Assembly: GCF_029227915.1 (NCBI RefSeq)
Contig: NC_079876.1
Location: 17,732,001 to 17,796,000, forward strand
DNA: 64,000 nucleotides
Direction: 5' to 3'
Origin: Hydractinia symbiolongicarpus
Taxonomy: Eukaryota > Cnidaria > Hydrozoa > Anthoathecata > Hydractiniidae
A program made the position numbers and the translations under genes. Position 1 is the stretch's first letter, and the number at the start of each line of letters is the position of its first letter. Under the pieces are notes generated by a model. The model had not been told where the DNA came from, did not search any database, and saw only the letters and a list, made by a program, of their open reading frames with translations. Positions 54,983 through 64,000 of this stretch are shown here, one piece after another.

Positions 54983-55187
54983 TGGCAGCAGAATTGTTGG
55001 AGTTATTGCAGGTAAGGTACTTTTGCGATCAAAATAAGGGCATCTTTCGTATTATATGCACTTCCCTTGTGTCTTCACAACTTGAAAACATTAAGTGTCA
55101 AATAAAATTTGCCCTCGTAATCATCTTCAAAGAAGAAACCACACGTACTGAATTTAATAGACTAGAAAATGAAATCTAGCAGCCAAA

Positions 55188-55259
55188 TGCGTCAAATTGG
55201 AAGTGAAGCAGGATGTATTGCTTGGAAGACAAAAATGCTATCTTTTACACCACCGACTT
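55188..55259 (-). pseudogene. tRNA-Gly-like, class P
   Basis: Lineage of 51804. Confidence 0.78.
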
Positions 55260-55464
55260 TGACAGCAGAATTGTTGGAGTTAATGCAGGTAAGGTACTTT
55301 TGCCATCAAAATAAGGGCATCTTTCGAATTATATGCATTTCCCTTGTGTCTTCACAACTTGAAAACATTAAGTGTCCAAAAAAATTTGCCCTCCTAATCA
55401 TCTTTTAAGTAGGAACCACAAGAACTGAATTTAATAGACTAGAACATGAAATCTAGCAGCCAAA

Positions 55465-55536
55465 TGTGTCGGCCGGAAATCGAACCCGAATCTATTGCTT
55501 GGAAGGCAACAATGCTAACCTTTACACCACCGACGC
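55465..55536 (-). pseudogene. tRNA-Gly(UCC)-like, A71 with weak T stem
   Basis: Lineage of 49109. Confidence 0.55.
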
Positions 55537-55742
55537 TGACAGCAGAATTGTTGGAGTTATTGCAGGTAAGGTACATTCGTGATCAAAATAAGGGCATCTT
55601 TCGCGTTTTATGCATTTCCCTTGTGTCTTCACAACTTGAAAACATTAACTGTCTAAATAAAATTTGCCCTCCTAATCACCTTCAAAGTGGAAACCACACG
55701 TACTCAATTTAATAGACTAGAACATGTAATCTAGCAGCTAAA

Positions 55743-55814
55743 TGCGTCCACCGGGAATCGAACCCGGATCTATTGTTTGGAAAGCAACGATGCTCACCTT
55801 TACACCACCGACGC
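55743..55814 (-). pseudogene. tRNA-Gly(UCC)-like
   Basis: Lineage of 54357. Confidence 0.6.
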
Positions 55815-56019
55815 TGACGAAAGAATTGTTGGAGTTATTTCAGGTAAGGTCATTTCGCGATCAAAATAAGGGCATCTTTCGTATTTTATGCATTTCCCTT
55901 GTGTCTTCACAACTTGAAAACATTATGTGTCACAAAAAATTTGTCCTCCTAATCATCTTTTAAGTAGGAACCACAAGAACTGAATTTAATAGACTAGAAC
56001 ATGAAATCTAGCAGCCAAA

Positions 56020-56091
56020 TGGGTCGGCCAGGAATCGAAACCAGATCTATTGCTTGGAAGGCAACAATACTAACCTTTACACCACCGACGC
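56020..56091 (-). pseudogene. tRNA-Gly(UCC)-like
   Basis: Lineage of 54634. Confidence 0.62.
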
Positions 56092-56296
56092 TAGCAGCAG
56101 AATTGTTGGAGTTATTGCAGGTAAGGTACTTTCGCGATCAAAATAAGGGCATCTTTCGTATTATATGCACTTCCCTTGTGTCTTCACAACTTGAAAACAT
56201 TAATTGTCAAATAAAATTTGTCCTCCTAATCATCTTCAAAGAAAAAACCACACGTACTGAATTTAATAGACTAGAAAATGAAATCTAGCAGCCAAA

Positions 56297-56368
56297 TGCG
56301 TCAAATTGAAAGTGAACCAGGATCTATTGCTTGGAAGACAAAAATGCTATCTTTTACACCACCGACTC
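56297..56368 (-). pseudogene. tRNA-Gly-like, class P
   Basis: Lineage of 50218. Confidence 0.78.
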
Positions 56369-56572
56369 TGACAGCAGAATTGTTGGAGTTAATGCAGGTA
56401 AGGCACTTTTGCAATCAAAATAAGGGCATCTTTCGAATTATATGCATTTCCCTTGTGTCTTCACAACGTGAAAACATTAAGTGTCAAAAAAAATTGCCCT
56501 CCTAATCATCTTTTAAGTAGGAACCACAAGAACTGAATTTAATAAACTAGAACATGAAATCTAGCAGCCAAA

Positions 56573-56644
56573 TGTGTCGGCCGGAAATCGAACCCGAATC
56601 TATTGCTTAGAAGGCAACAATGCTAACCTTTACACCACCGACGC
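56573..56644 (-). pseudogene. tRNA-like, Gly body with Arg anticodon UCU
   Basis: Loop CTTCTAA in a perfect anticodon stem; A71 mismatch and weak T stem elsewhere. Confidence 0.6.
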
Positions 56645-56850
56645 TGACAGCAGAATTGTTGGAGTTATTGCAGGTAAGGTACTTTCGTGATCAAAATAAG
56701 GGCATCTTTCGTGTTTTATGCATTTCCCTTGTGTCCTCACAACTTGAAAACATTAACTGTCCAAAGAAAATTTGTCCTCCTAATCACCTTCAAAGTAGAA
56801 ACCACACGTACTCAAATTAATAGGCTAGAACATGTAATCTAGCAGCCAAA

Positions 56851-56922
56851 TGCGTCCGCCAGGAATCGAACCCGGATCTATTGTTTGGAAAGCAACAATG
56901 CTAACCTTTACACCACCGACGC
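56851..56922 (-). pseudogene. tRNA-Gly(UCC)-like
   Basis: C31-A39 and G6-G67. Confidence 0.58.
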
Positions 56923-57127
56923 TGACAAAAGAATTGTTGGAGTTATTGCAGGTAAGGTACTTTGGAAATCAAAGTAAGGGCATCTTTCATACTATATGCA
57001 TTTCCCTTATGCCTTCACAACTTGAAAGCATTAACTGGCAAAAGCAATTTGCCCTCCTAATCATCTTCAAAGAAAAAACCATACGTACTAAATTTAATAG
57101 ACTAGAATATGAAATCTAGCAGCCAAA

Positions 57128-57199
57128 TGCGTCAAATTGGAAGGGAACCAGGATCTATTGCTTGGAAGACAAAAATGCTATCTTTTACACCACCGACTC
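57128..57199 (-). pseudogene. tRNA-Gly-like, class P
   Basis: One more T-loop change than 50218. Confidence 0.78.
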
Positions 57200-57405
57200 T
57201 GACAGCAGAATTGTTGGAGTTAATGCAGGTAAGGTACTTTTGCAATCAAAATAAGGGCATCTTTCGAATTATATGCATTTCCCGTGTGTCTTTACAACTT
57301 GAAAACATTAACTGCCCAAACAAAATTTGCCCTCCTAATCACCTTCAAAGTAGAAACCACACGTACTCAAATTAATAGGCCAGAACGTGTAATCTAGCAG
57401 CCAAA

Positions 57406-57477
57406 TGCGTCCGCCGGGAATCGAACCCGGATCTATTGTTTGGAAAGCAACAATGCTAACCTTTACACCACCGACGC
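57406..57477 (-). pseudogene. tRNA-Gly(UCC)-like
   Basis: C31-A39 and G6-G67 only; T arm canonical. Confidence 0.5.
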
Positions 57478-57643
57478 TGACAATAGAATTGTTGGAGTTA
57501 TTGCAGGTAAGGTACTTTGGAAATCAAAGTAAGGGCATCTTTCTTACTATATGCATTTCCCTTATGCCTTCACAACTTGAAAGCATTAACTGGCAAACAC
57601 GTACTAAATTTAATAGACTAGAATATGAAATCTAGCAGCCAAA

Positions 57644-57715
57644 TGCGTCAAATTGGAAGTGAACCAGGATCTATTGCTTGCAAGACAAAAATGCTATCTT
57701 TTACACCACCGACTC
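57644..57715 (-). pseudogene. tRNA-like, class P, anticodon UGC
   Basis: Loop CTTGCAA would read alanine GCA; T arm and acceptor broken. Confidence 0.75.
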
Positions 57716-57920
57716 TGACAGCAGAATTGTGGGAGTTAATGCAGGTAAGGTACTTTTGCAATCAAGATAAGGGCATCTTTCGAATTATATGCATTTCCCG
57801 TGTGTCTTTACAACTTGAATACATTAACTGGAAAAAACAAGTTGCCCTCCTAATCATCTTCAAAGTAGGAACCACAAGAACTGAATTTAGTAGACTAGAA
57901 CATGAAATCTAGCAGCCAAA

Positions 57921-57992
57921 TGAGTCGGCCAGGAATCGAAACCGGATCTATTGCTTGGAAGGCAACAATACTAACCTTTACACCACCGACGC
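57921..57992 (-). pseudogene. tRNA-Gly(UCC)-like
   Basis: 3010-bp copy of 54911 with a restored anticodon stem. Confidence 0.6.
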
Positions 57993-58197
57993 TGGCAGCA
58001 GAATTGTTGGAGTTATTGCAGGTAAGGTACTTTTGCGATCAAAATAAGGGCATCTTTCGTATTATATGCACTTCCCTTGTGTCTTCACAACTTGAAAACA
58101 TTAAGTGTCAAATAAAATTTGCCCTCGTAATCATCTTCAAAGAAGAAACCACACGTACTGAATTTAATAGACTAGAAAATGAAATCTAGCAGCCAAA

Positions 58198-58269
58198 TGC
58201 GTCAAATTGGAAGTGAAGCAGGATGTATTGCTTGGAAGACAAAAATGCTATCTTTTACACCACCGACTT
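58198..58269 (-). pseudogene. tRNA-Gly-like, class P
   Basis: 3010-bp copy of 55188. Confidence 0.78.
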
Positions 58270-58474
58270 TGACAGCAGAATTGTTGGAGTTAATGCAGGT
58301 AAGGTACTTTTGCCATCAAAATAAGGGCATCTTTCGAATTATATGCATTTCCCTTGTGTCTTCACAACTTGAAAACATTAAGTGTCAAAAAAAATTTGCC
58401 CTCCTAATCATCTTTTAAGTAGGAACCACAAGAACTGAATTTAATAGACTAGAACATGAAATCTAGCAGCCAAA

Positions 58475-58546
58475 TGTGTCGGCCGGAAATCGAACCCGAA
58501 TCTATTGCTTGGAAGGCAACAATGCTAACCTTTACACCACCGACGC
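58475..58546 (-). pseudogene. tRNA-Gly(UCC)-like, A71 with weak T stem
   Basis: 3010-bp copy of 55465. Confidence 0.55.
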
Positions 58547-58752
58547 TGACAGCAGAATTGTTGGAGTTATTGCAGGTAAGGTACATTCGTGATCAAAATA
58601 AGGGCATCTTTCGCGTTTTATGCATTTCCCTTGTGTCTTCACAACTTGAAAACATTAACTGTCTAAATAAAATTTGCCCTCCTAATCCCCTTCAAAGTGG
58701 AAACCACACGTACTCAATTTAATAGACTAGAACATGTAATCTAGCAGCTAAA

Positions 58753-58824
58753 TGCGTCCACCGGGAATCGAACCCGGATCTATTGTTTGGAAAGCAACGA
58801 TGCTCACCTTTACACCACCGACGC
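58753..58824 (-). pseudogene. tRNA-Gly(UCC)-like
   Basis: 3010-bp copy of 55743. Confidence 0.6.
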
Positions 58825-59029
58825 TGACGAAAGAATTGTTGGAGTTATTTCAGGTAAGGTCATTTCGCGATCAAAATAAGGGCATCTTTCGTATTTTATG
58901 CATTTCCCTTGTGTCTTCACAACTTGAAAACATTATGTGTCACAAAAAATTTGTCCTCCTAATCATCTTTTAAGTAGGAACCACAAGAACTGAATTTAAT
59001 AGACTAGAACATGAAATCTAGCAGCCAAA

Positions 59030-59101
59030 TGGGTCGGCCAGGAATCGAAACCAGATCTATTGCTTGGAAGGCAACAATACTAACCTTTACACCACCGACG
59101 C
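59030..59101 (-). pseudogene. tRNA-Gly(UCC)-like
   Basis: 3010-bp copy of 56020. Confidence 0.62.
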
Positions 59102-59306
59102 TAGCAGCAGAATTGTTGGAGTTATTGCAGGTAAGGTACTTTCGCGATCAAAATAAGGGCATCTTTCGTATTATATGCACTTCCCTTGTGTCTTCACAAC
59201 TTGAAAACATTAATTGTCAAATAAAATTTGTCCTCCTAATCATCTTCAAAGAAAAAACCACACGTACTGAATTTAATAGACTAGAAAATGAAATCTAGCA
59301 GCCAAA

Positions 59307-59378
59307 TGCGTCAAATTGAAAGTGAACCAGGATCTATTGCTTGGAAGACAAAAATGCTATCTTTTACACCACCGACTC
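59307..59378 (-). pseudogene. tRNA-Gly-like, class P
   Basis: 3010-bp copy of 56297. Confidence 0.78.
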
Positions 59379-59582
59379 TGACAGCAGAATTGTTGGAGTT
59401 AATGCAGGTAAGGCACTTTTGCAATCAAAATAAGGGCATCTTTCGAATTATATGCATTTCCCTTGTGTCTTCACAACGTGAAAACATTAAGTGTCAAAAA
59501 AAATTGCCCTCCTAATCATCTTTTAAGTAGGAACCACAAGAACTGAATTTAATAGACTAGAACATGAAATCTAGCAGCCAAA

Positions 59583-59654
59583 TGTGTCGGCCGGAAATCG
59601 AACCCGAATCTATTGCTTAGAAGGCAACAATGCTAACCTTTACACCACCGACGC
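59583..59654 (-). pseudogene. tRNA-like, Gly body with Arg anticodon UCU
   Basis: 3010-bp copy of 56573. Confidence 0.6.
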
Positions 59655-59860
59655 TGACAGCAGAATTGTTGGAGTTATTGCAGGTAAGGTACTTTCGTGA
59701 TCAAAATAAGGGCATCTTTCGTGTTTTATGCATTTCCCTTGTGTCCTCACAACTTGAAAACATTAACTGTCCAAAGAAAATTTGTCCTCCTAATCACCTT
59801 CAAAGTAGAAACCACACGTACTCAAATTAATAGGCTAGAACATGTAATCTAGCAGCCAAA

Positions 59861-59932
59861 TGCGTCCGCCAGGAATCGAACCCGGATCTATTGTTTGGAA
59901 AGCAACAATGCTAACCTTTACACCACCGACGC
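59861..59932 (-). pseudogene. tRNA-Gly(UCC)-like
   Basis: 3010-bp copy of 56851. Confidence 0.58.
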
Positions 59933-60137
59933 TGACAAAAGAATTGTTGGAGTTATTGCAGGTAAGGTACTTTGGAAATCAAAGTAAGGGCATCTTTCAT
60001 ACTATATGCATTTCCCTTATGCCTTCACAACTTGAAAGCATTAACTGGCAAAAGCAATTTGCCCTCCTAATCATCTTCAAAGAAAAAACCATACGTACTA
60101 AATTTAATAGACTAGAATATGAAATCTAGCAGCCAAA

Positions 60138-60209
60138 TGCGTCAAATTGGAAGGGAACCAGGATCTATTGCTTGGAAGACAAAAATGCTATCTTTTACAC
60201 CACCGACTC
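60138..60209 (-). pseudogene. tRNA-Gly-like, class P
   Basis: 3010-bp copy of 57128. Confidence 0.78.
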
Positions 60210-60415
60210 TGACAGCAGAATTGTTGGAGTTAATGCAGGTAAGGTACTTTTGCAATCAAAATAAGGGCATCTTTCGAATTATATGCATTTCCCGTGTGTC
60301 TTTACAACTTGAAAACATTAACTGCCCAAACAAAATTTGCCCTCCTAATCACCTTCAAAGTAGAAACCACACGTACTCAAATTAATAGGCCAGAACGTGT
60401 AATCTAGCAGCCAAA

Positions 60416-60487
60416 TGCGTCCGCCGGGAATCGAACCCGGATCTATTGTTTGGAAAGCAACAATGCTAACCTTTACACCACCGACGC
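60416..60487 (-). pseudogene. tRNA-Gly(UCC)-like
   Basis: 3010-bp copy of 57406. Confidence 0.5.
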
Positions 60488-60653
60488 TGACAATAGAATT
60501 GTTGGAGTTATTGCAGGTAAGGTACTTTGGAAATCAAAGTAAGGGCATCTTTCTTACTATATGCATTTCCCTTATGCCTTCACAACTTGAAAGCATTAAC
60601 TGGCAAACACGTACTAAATTTAATAGACTAGAATATGAAATCTAGCAGCCAAA

Positions 60654-60725
60654 TGCGTCAAATTGGAAGTGAACCAGGATCTATTGCTTGCAAGACAAAA
60701 ATGCTATCTTTTACACCACCGACTC
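60654..60725 (-). pseudogene. tRNA-like, class P, anticodon UGC
   Basis: 3010-bp copy of 57644. Confidence 0.75.
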
Positions 60726-60930
60726 TGACAGCAGAATTGTGGGAGTTAATGCAGGTAAGGTACTTTTGCAATCAAGATAAGGGCATCTTTCGAATTATAT
60801 GCATTTCCCGTGTGTCTTTACAACTTGAATACATTAACTGGAAAAAACAAGTTGCCCTCCTAATCATCTTCAAAGTAGGAACCACAAGAACTGAATTTAG
60901 TAGACTAGAACATGAAATCTAGCAGCCAAA

Positions 60931-61002
60931 TGAGTCGGCCAGGAATCGAAACCGGATCTATTGCTTGGAAGGCAACAATACTAACCTTTACACCACCGAC
61001 GC
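60931..61002 (-). pseudogene. tRNA-Gly(UCC)-like
   Basis: 3010-bp copy of 57921. Confidence 0.6.
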
Positions 61003-61207
61003 TGGCAGCAGAATTGTTGGAGTTATTGCAGGTAAGGTACTTTCGCGATCAAAATAAGGGCATCTTTCGTATTATATGCATTTCCCTTGTGTCTTCACAA
61101 CTTGAAAACATTAAGTGTCAAAAAAAATTTGCCCTCCTAATCATCTTTTAAGTAGGAACCACAAGAACTGAATTGAATAGACTAGAACATGAAATCTAGC
61201 AGCCAAA

Positions 61208-61279
61208 TGTGTCGGCCGGAAATCGAACCCGAATCTATTGCTTGGAAGGCAACAATGTTAAACTTTACACCACCGACGC
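61208..61279 (-). pseudogene. tRNA-Gly(UCC)-like, A71 with weak T stem
   Basis: Last - strand locus before the inversion junction. Confidence 0.55.
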
Positions 61280-61320
61280 TGACAGTAGAATTGTTGGAGT
61301 TATTGCAGGTAAGGTACTTT

Positions 61321-61376
61321 GGTTAGCATTGTTGCCTTCGAAGCAATAGATCCGGTTTCGATTCCCGGCCGATGCA
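61321..61376 (+). pseudogene. tRNA-Gly-like, 5'-truncated at inversion
   Basis: Starts at GGTTAGC of the D loop; the first 16 bases are gone. Loop CTTCGAA would read UCG. Confidence 0.85.
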
Positions 61377-61581
61377 TTTGGCTGCTAGATTTCATGTTCT
61401 AGTCTATTAAATTCAGTTCTTGTGGTTCCTACTTAAAAGATGATTAGGAGGACAAATTTTATTTGACACTTAATGTTTTCAAGTTGTGAAGACACAAGGA
61501 AAGTGTATATAATTCGAAAGATGCCCTTATTTTGATTGCAAAAGTACCTTACCTGCATTAACTCCAACAATTCTACTGTCA

Positions 61582-61653
61582 GAGTCGGTGGTGTAAAAGA
61601 TAGCATTTTTGTCTTCCAAGCAATAGATCCTGTTTCACTTCCAATTTGACGCA
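61582..61653 (+). pseudogene. tRNA-Gly-like, class P
   Basis: Acceptor GAGTCGG and decayed T stem, as in block 2d. Confidence 0.78.
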
Positions 61654-61858
61654 TTTGGCTGCTAGATTTCATGCTCTAGTCTATTAAATTCAGTTCTTGT
61701 GGTTCCTACCTAAAAGATGATTAGGAGGGAAAAATTTTTTCGACACTTAATGTTTTCAAGTTGTGAAGACACAAGGGAAATGCATATAATTCGAAAGATG
61801 CCCTTATTTTGATTGCAAAAGTACCTTACCTGCATTAACTCCAACAATTCTGCTGTCA

Positions 61859-61930
61859 GAGTCGGTGGTGTAAAAGATAGCATTTTTGTCTTCCAAGCAA
61901 TAGATCCTAGTTCACTTCCAATTTGACGCA
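61859..61930 (+). pseudogene. tRNA-Gly-like, class P
   Basis: Neighbouring unit, nearly the same sequence. Confidence 0.78.
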
Positions 61931-62135
61931 TTTGGCTGCTAGATTTCATTTTCTAGTCTATTAAATTCAGTACGTGTGGTTTCTTCTTTGAAGATGATTA
62001 GGAGGACAAATTTTATTTGACACTTAATGTTTTAAAGTTGTGAAGACACAAGGGAAGTGCATATAATACGAAAGATGCCCTTATTTTGATCGCGAAAGTA
62101 CCTTACCTGCAATAACTCCAACAATTCTGCTGCCA

Positions 62136-62207
62136 GCGTCGGTGGTGTAAAGGTTAGCATTGTTGCTTTCCAAACAATAGGTCTGGTTTCGATTCCTGGC
62201 CGACCCA
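62136..62207 (+). pseudogene. tRNA-Gly(UCC)-like
   Basis: C31-A39 and C71 mismatches; T stem weakened. Confidence 0.62.
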
Positions 62208-62526
62208 TTTGGCTGCTAGATATCATGTTCTAGTCTATTAAATTCAGTTCTTGTGGTTCCTACTTAAAAGATGATTAGGAGGACAATTTTTTTGTGACAC
62301 TTAATGTTTTCAAGTTGTGAAGACACAAGGGAAATGCATATAATACGTCTATTAAATTCAGTTCTTGTGGTTCCTACTTAAAAGATGATTAGGAGGGCAA
62401 TTTTTTTTTGACACTTAATGTTTTCAAGTTGTGAAGACACAAGGGAAATGCATATAATTCGAAAGATGCCCTTATTTTGATTGCGAAAGTACCTTACCTG
62501 CAATAACTCCAACAATTCTGCTGCCA

Positions 62527-62598
62527 GCGTCGGTGGTGTAAAGGTTAGTATTGTTGCCTTCCAAGCAATAGATCCGGTTTCGATTCCTGGCCGACTCA
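62527..62598 (+). pseudogene. tRNA-Gly(UCC)-like
   Basis: T71 and T53 mismatches; lineage of 57921. Confidence 0.6.
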
Positions 62599-62881
62599 TT
62601 CGGCTGCTAGGATTCATGTTCCAGCCTATTAAATTCAGTTCTTGTGGTTCCTATATAAAAGATGATTAGTTGTGAAGACACAAGGGAAATGCATATAATA
62701 CGTCTATTAAATTCAGTTCTTGTGGTTCCTACTTAAAAGATGATTAGGAGGGCAATTTTTTTTTGACACTTAATGTTTTCAAGTTGTGAAGACACAAGGG
62801 CAATGCATATAATTCGAAAGATGCCCTTTTTTTGATTGCGAAAGTACCTTACCTGCAATAACTCCAACAATTCTGCTGCCA

Positions 62882-62953
62882 GCGTCGGTGGTGTAAAGGT
62901 TAGTATTGTTGCCTTCCAAGCAATAGATAAGGGTTCGATTCCCGGCTGACACA
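62882..62953 (+). pseudogene. tRNA-Gly(UCC)-like
   Basis: A49-A50 break the T stem; A71 and T67 in the acceptor. Confidence 0.65.
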
Positions 62954-63158
62954 TTTGGCCGCTAGATTTCATGTTCTAGTCTATTAAATTCAGTTCTTGT
63001 GGTTTCTACCTAAAAGATAATTAGCAGGACAAATTTTTTTTGACACTTATTGTTTTCAAGTTGTGAATACACAAGGGAAATGCATATAATACGAAAGATG
63101 CCCTTATTTTGATCGCGAAAGTACCTTACCTGTCACAACTCCAACAATTATGCTGTCA

Positions 63159-63230
63159 GCGTCGGTGGTGTAAAGGTTAGTATTGTTGCCTTCCAAGCAA
63201 TAGATCCGGGTTCGATTCCCAGTTGACGCA
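63159..63230 (+). pseudogene. tRNA-Gly(UCC)-like, recombinant
   Basis: Canonical to position 60, then the class P end (CCCAGTTGACGC). T loop is normal, so the B box is kept. Confidence 0.55.
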
Positions 63231-63435
63231 TTTGGCTGCTAGATGTCATGTTATAGTCTATTAAATTCTGTACGTGTGCGTTATCCTTTGTAGATGATTA
63301 GGAGGGCAACTTGTTTTTGCCAGCTAATGTTTTCAAGTTGTGCAGACATTAGGGAAATGCATATAATACGAAAGATGTCTTTACTTTGATCGCAAAAATA
63401 CCTTACCAGCGATAACTCCAACAATTCTGCTGTCA

Positions 63436-63507
63436 GCGTCGGTGGTGTAAAGGTTAGCATTGTTGCCTTCCAAACAATAGATCCGGGTTCGATTCCCGGC
63501 CGACGCA
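63436..63507 (+). tRNA. tRNA-Gly(UCC), one mismatch
   Basis: C31 faces A39; otherwise canonical. The best copy in block 3. Confidence 0.78.
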
Positions 63508-63712
63508 TTTGGCTGCTAGATTACATGTTCTAGTCTATTAATTTCAGTACGTGTGGTTTCTTCTTTGAAGATGATTAGGAGGACAAATTTTATTTGACAC
63601 TTAATGTTTTAAAGTTGTGAAGACACAAGGGAAGTGCATATAATACGAAAGATGCCCTTATTTTGATCGCGAAAGTACCTTACCTGCAATAACTCCAACA
63701 ATTCTGCTGCCA

Positions 63713-63784
63713 GCGTCGGTGGTGTAAAGGTTAGCATTGTTGCTTTCCAAACAATAGGTCTGGTTTCGATTCCTGGCCGACCCA
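63713..63784 (+). pseudogene. tRNA-Gly(UCC)-like
   Basis: 1577-bp copy of 62136. Confidence 0.62.
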
Positions 63785-64000
63785 TTTGGCTGCTAGATTT
63801 CATGTTCTAGTCTATTAAATTCAGTTCTTGTGGTTCCTACTTAAAAGATGATTAGGAGGACAATTTTTTTGTGACACTTAATGTTTTCAAGTTGTGAAGA
63901 CACAAGGGAAATGCATATAATACGTCTATTAAATTCAGTTCTTGTGGTTCCTACTTAAAAGATGATTAGGAGGGCAATTTTTTTTTGACACTTAATGTTT

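Larger units (their letters stand above)
54911..60930 (-). repeat. 3010-bp higher-order repeat, two copies
   Basis: Eleven units from 54911 to 57644 recur exactly at +3010. Includes a short unit of 238 bp between 57406 and 57644. Confidence 0.95.
48447..61320 (-). repeat. tRNA-Gly satellite, block 2d
   Basis: 47 units. The first two match the right flanks of LINE copies 1 and 2 up to about 48900. Beyond that, class P units with a more decayed T stem (CCTGG/CCAAT) alternate with other classes, and short units of about 220-240 bp appear. Confidence 0.95.
61321..64000 (+). repeat. tRNA-Gly satellite, block 3 (tRNAs on +)
   Basis: Orientation flips back. Eight full-length tRNA-like loci plus one truncated, and three collapsed units that lost the tRNA (junctions near 62347, 62703, 63925). 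The window ends inside a unit leader. Confidence 0.95.

Noticed and set aside
244-63803. Dozens of 60-180 codon frames (MRRPGIEPGSIAWKAT...) as a small-protein family
   Set aside because: They read antisense through the tRNA; the start of each is the reverse of the acceptor and T arm. This is a known artefact of tRNA loci. Unit length is not a multiple of three and there is no sign of coding selection.

Overview
This is animal-type nuclear DNA, almost entirely one tandem repeat (satellite) whose unit of about 277 bp carries a glycine tRNA gene with anticodon UCC. I locate 186 tRNA-Gly-like loci in 64 kb. The consensus gene is 72 nt including discriminator A73, with acceptor GCGTCGG/CCGACGC, anticodon loop CTTCCAA and a perfect B box GGTTCGATTCC. 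The many short reading frames over the repeats read antisense through these tRNAs (the familiar 'GIEPGS' and 'AGNRTR' artefacts) and are not annotated as proteins. The organism is a metazoan. The AT-rich sequence and the APE-type LINEs with a 2A-like leader resemble those known from cnidarians and other marine invertebrates, but that placement is inference only.

Layout. 1-6929: array with tRNAs on the + strand. 6930-7770: the 3' end of a LINE sitting exactly where the array changes direction. 7771-61320: array with tRNAs on the - strand, interrupted by three nearly identical LINE copies (27962-31834, 35991-39863, 44574-48446). 61321-64000: array again on the + strand, after a second inversion junction that cuts through a tRNA.

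The array has nested higher-order periods, all close to whole numbers of units: 516, 554, 1110, 1385, 1577, 1938, 2213, 3010 and about 8029/8583 bp. The last period carries a LINE in each copy. LINE copies 2 and 3 are 554 bp further apart than copies 1 and 2, which is two units. This is the signature of repeated unequal exchange or amplification.

Only about 20 of the 186 loci have fully paired stems ('sound'). The others fall into recurring classes that were amplified after they decayed. Codes used below (tRNA numbering, A73 = discriminator): class P = T arm broken (T loop A57 C58, two T-stem mismatches, 3' acceptor strand TTGACGC); class H = P-type T loop on an otherwise normal body; A6 = A6 faces C67; A64 = A64 faces C50; A71 = A71 faces C2. 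Several lineages changed anticodon: UCG (five loci, two of them fully paired), UUC, UCU and UGC. Each unit also has a conserved small hairpin just after the tRNA, no strong pol III terminator until about 80-90 nt downstream, and on the opposite strand a consensus 5' splice site.

The LINEs encode an AP-type endonuclease and a reverse transcriptase. All three copies share the same frameshift and two TGA stops, so they spread by segmental duplication rather than by retrotransposition.
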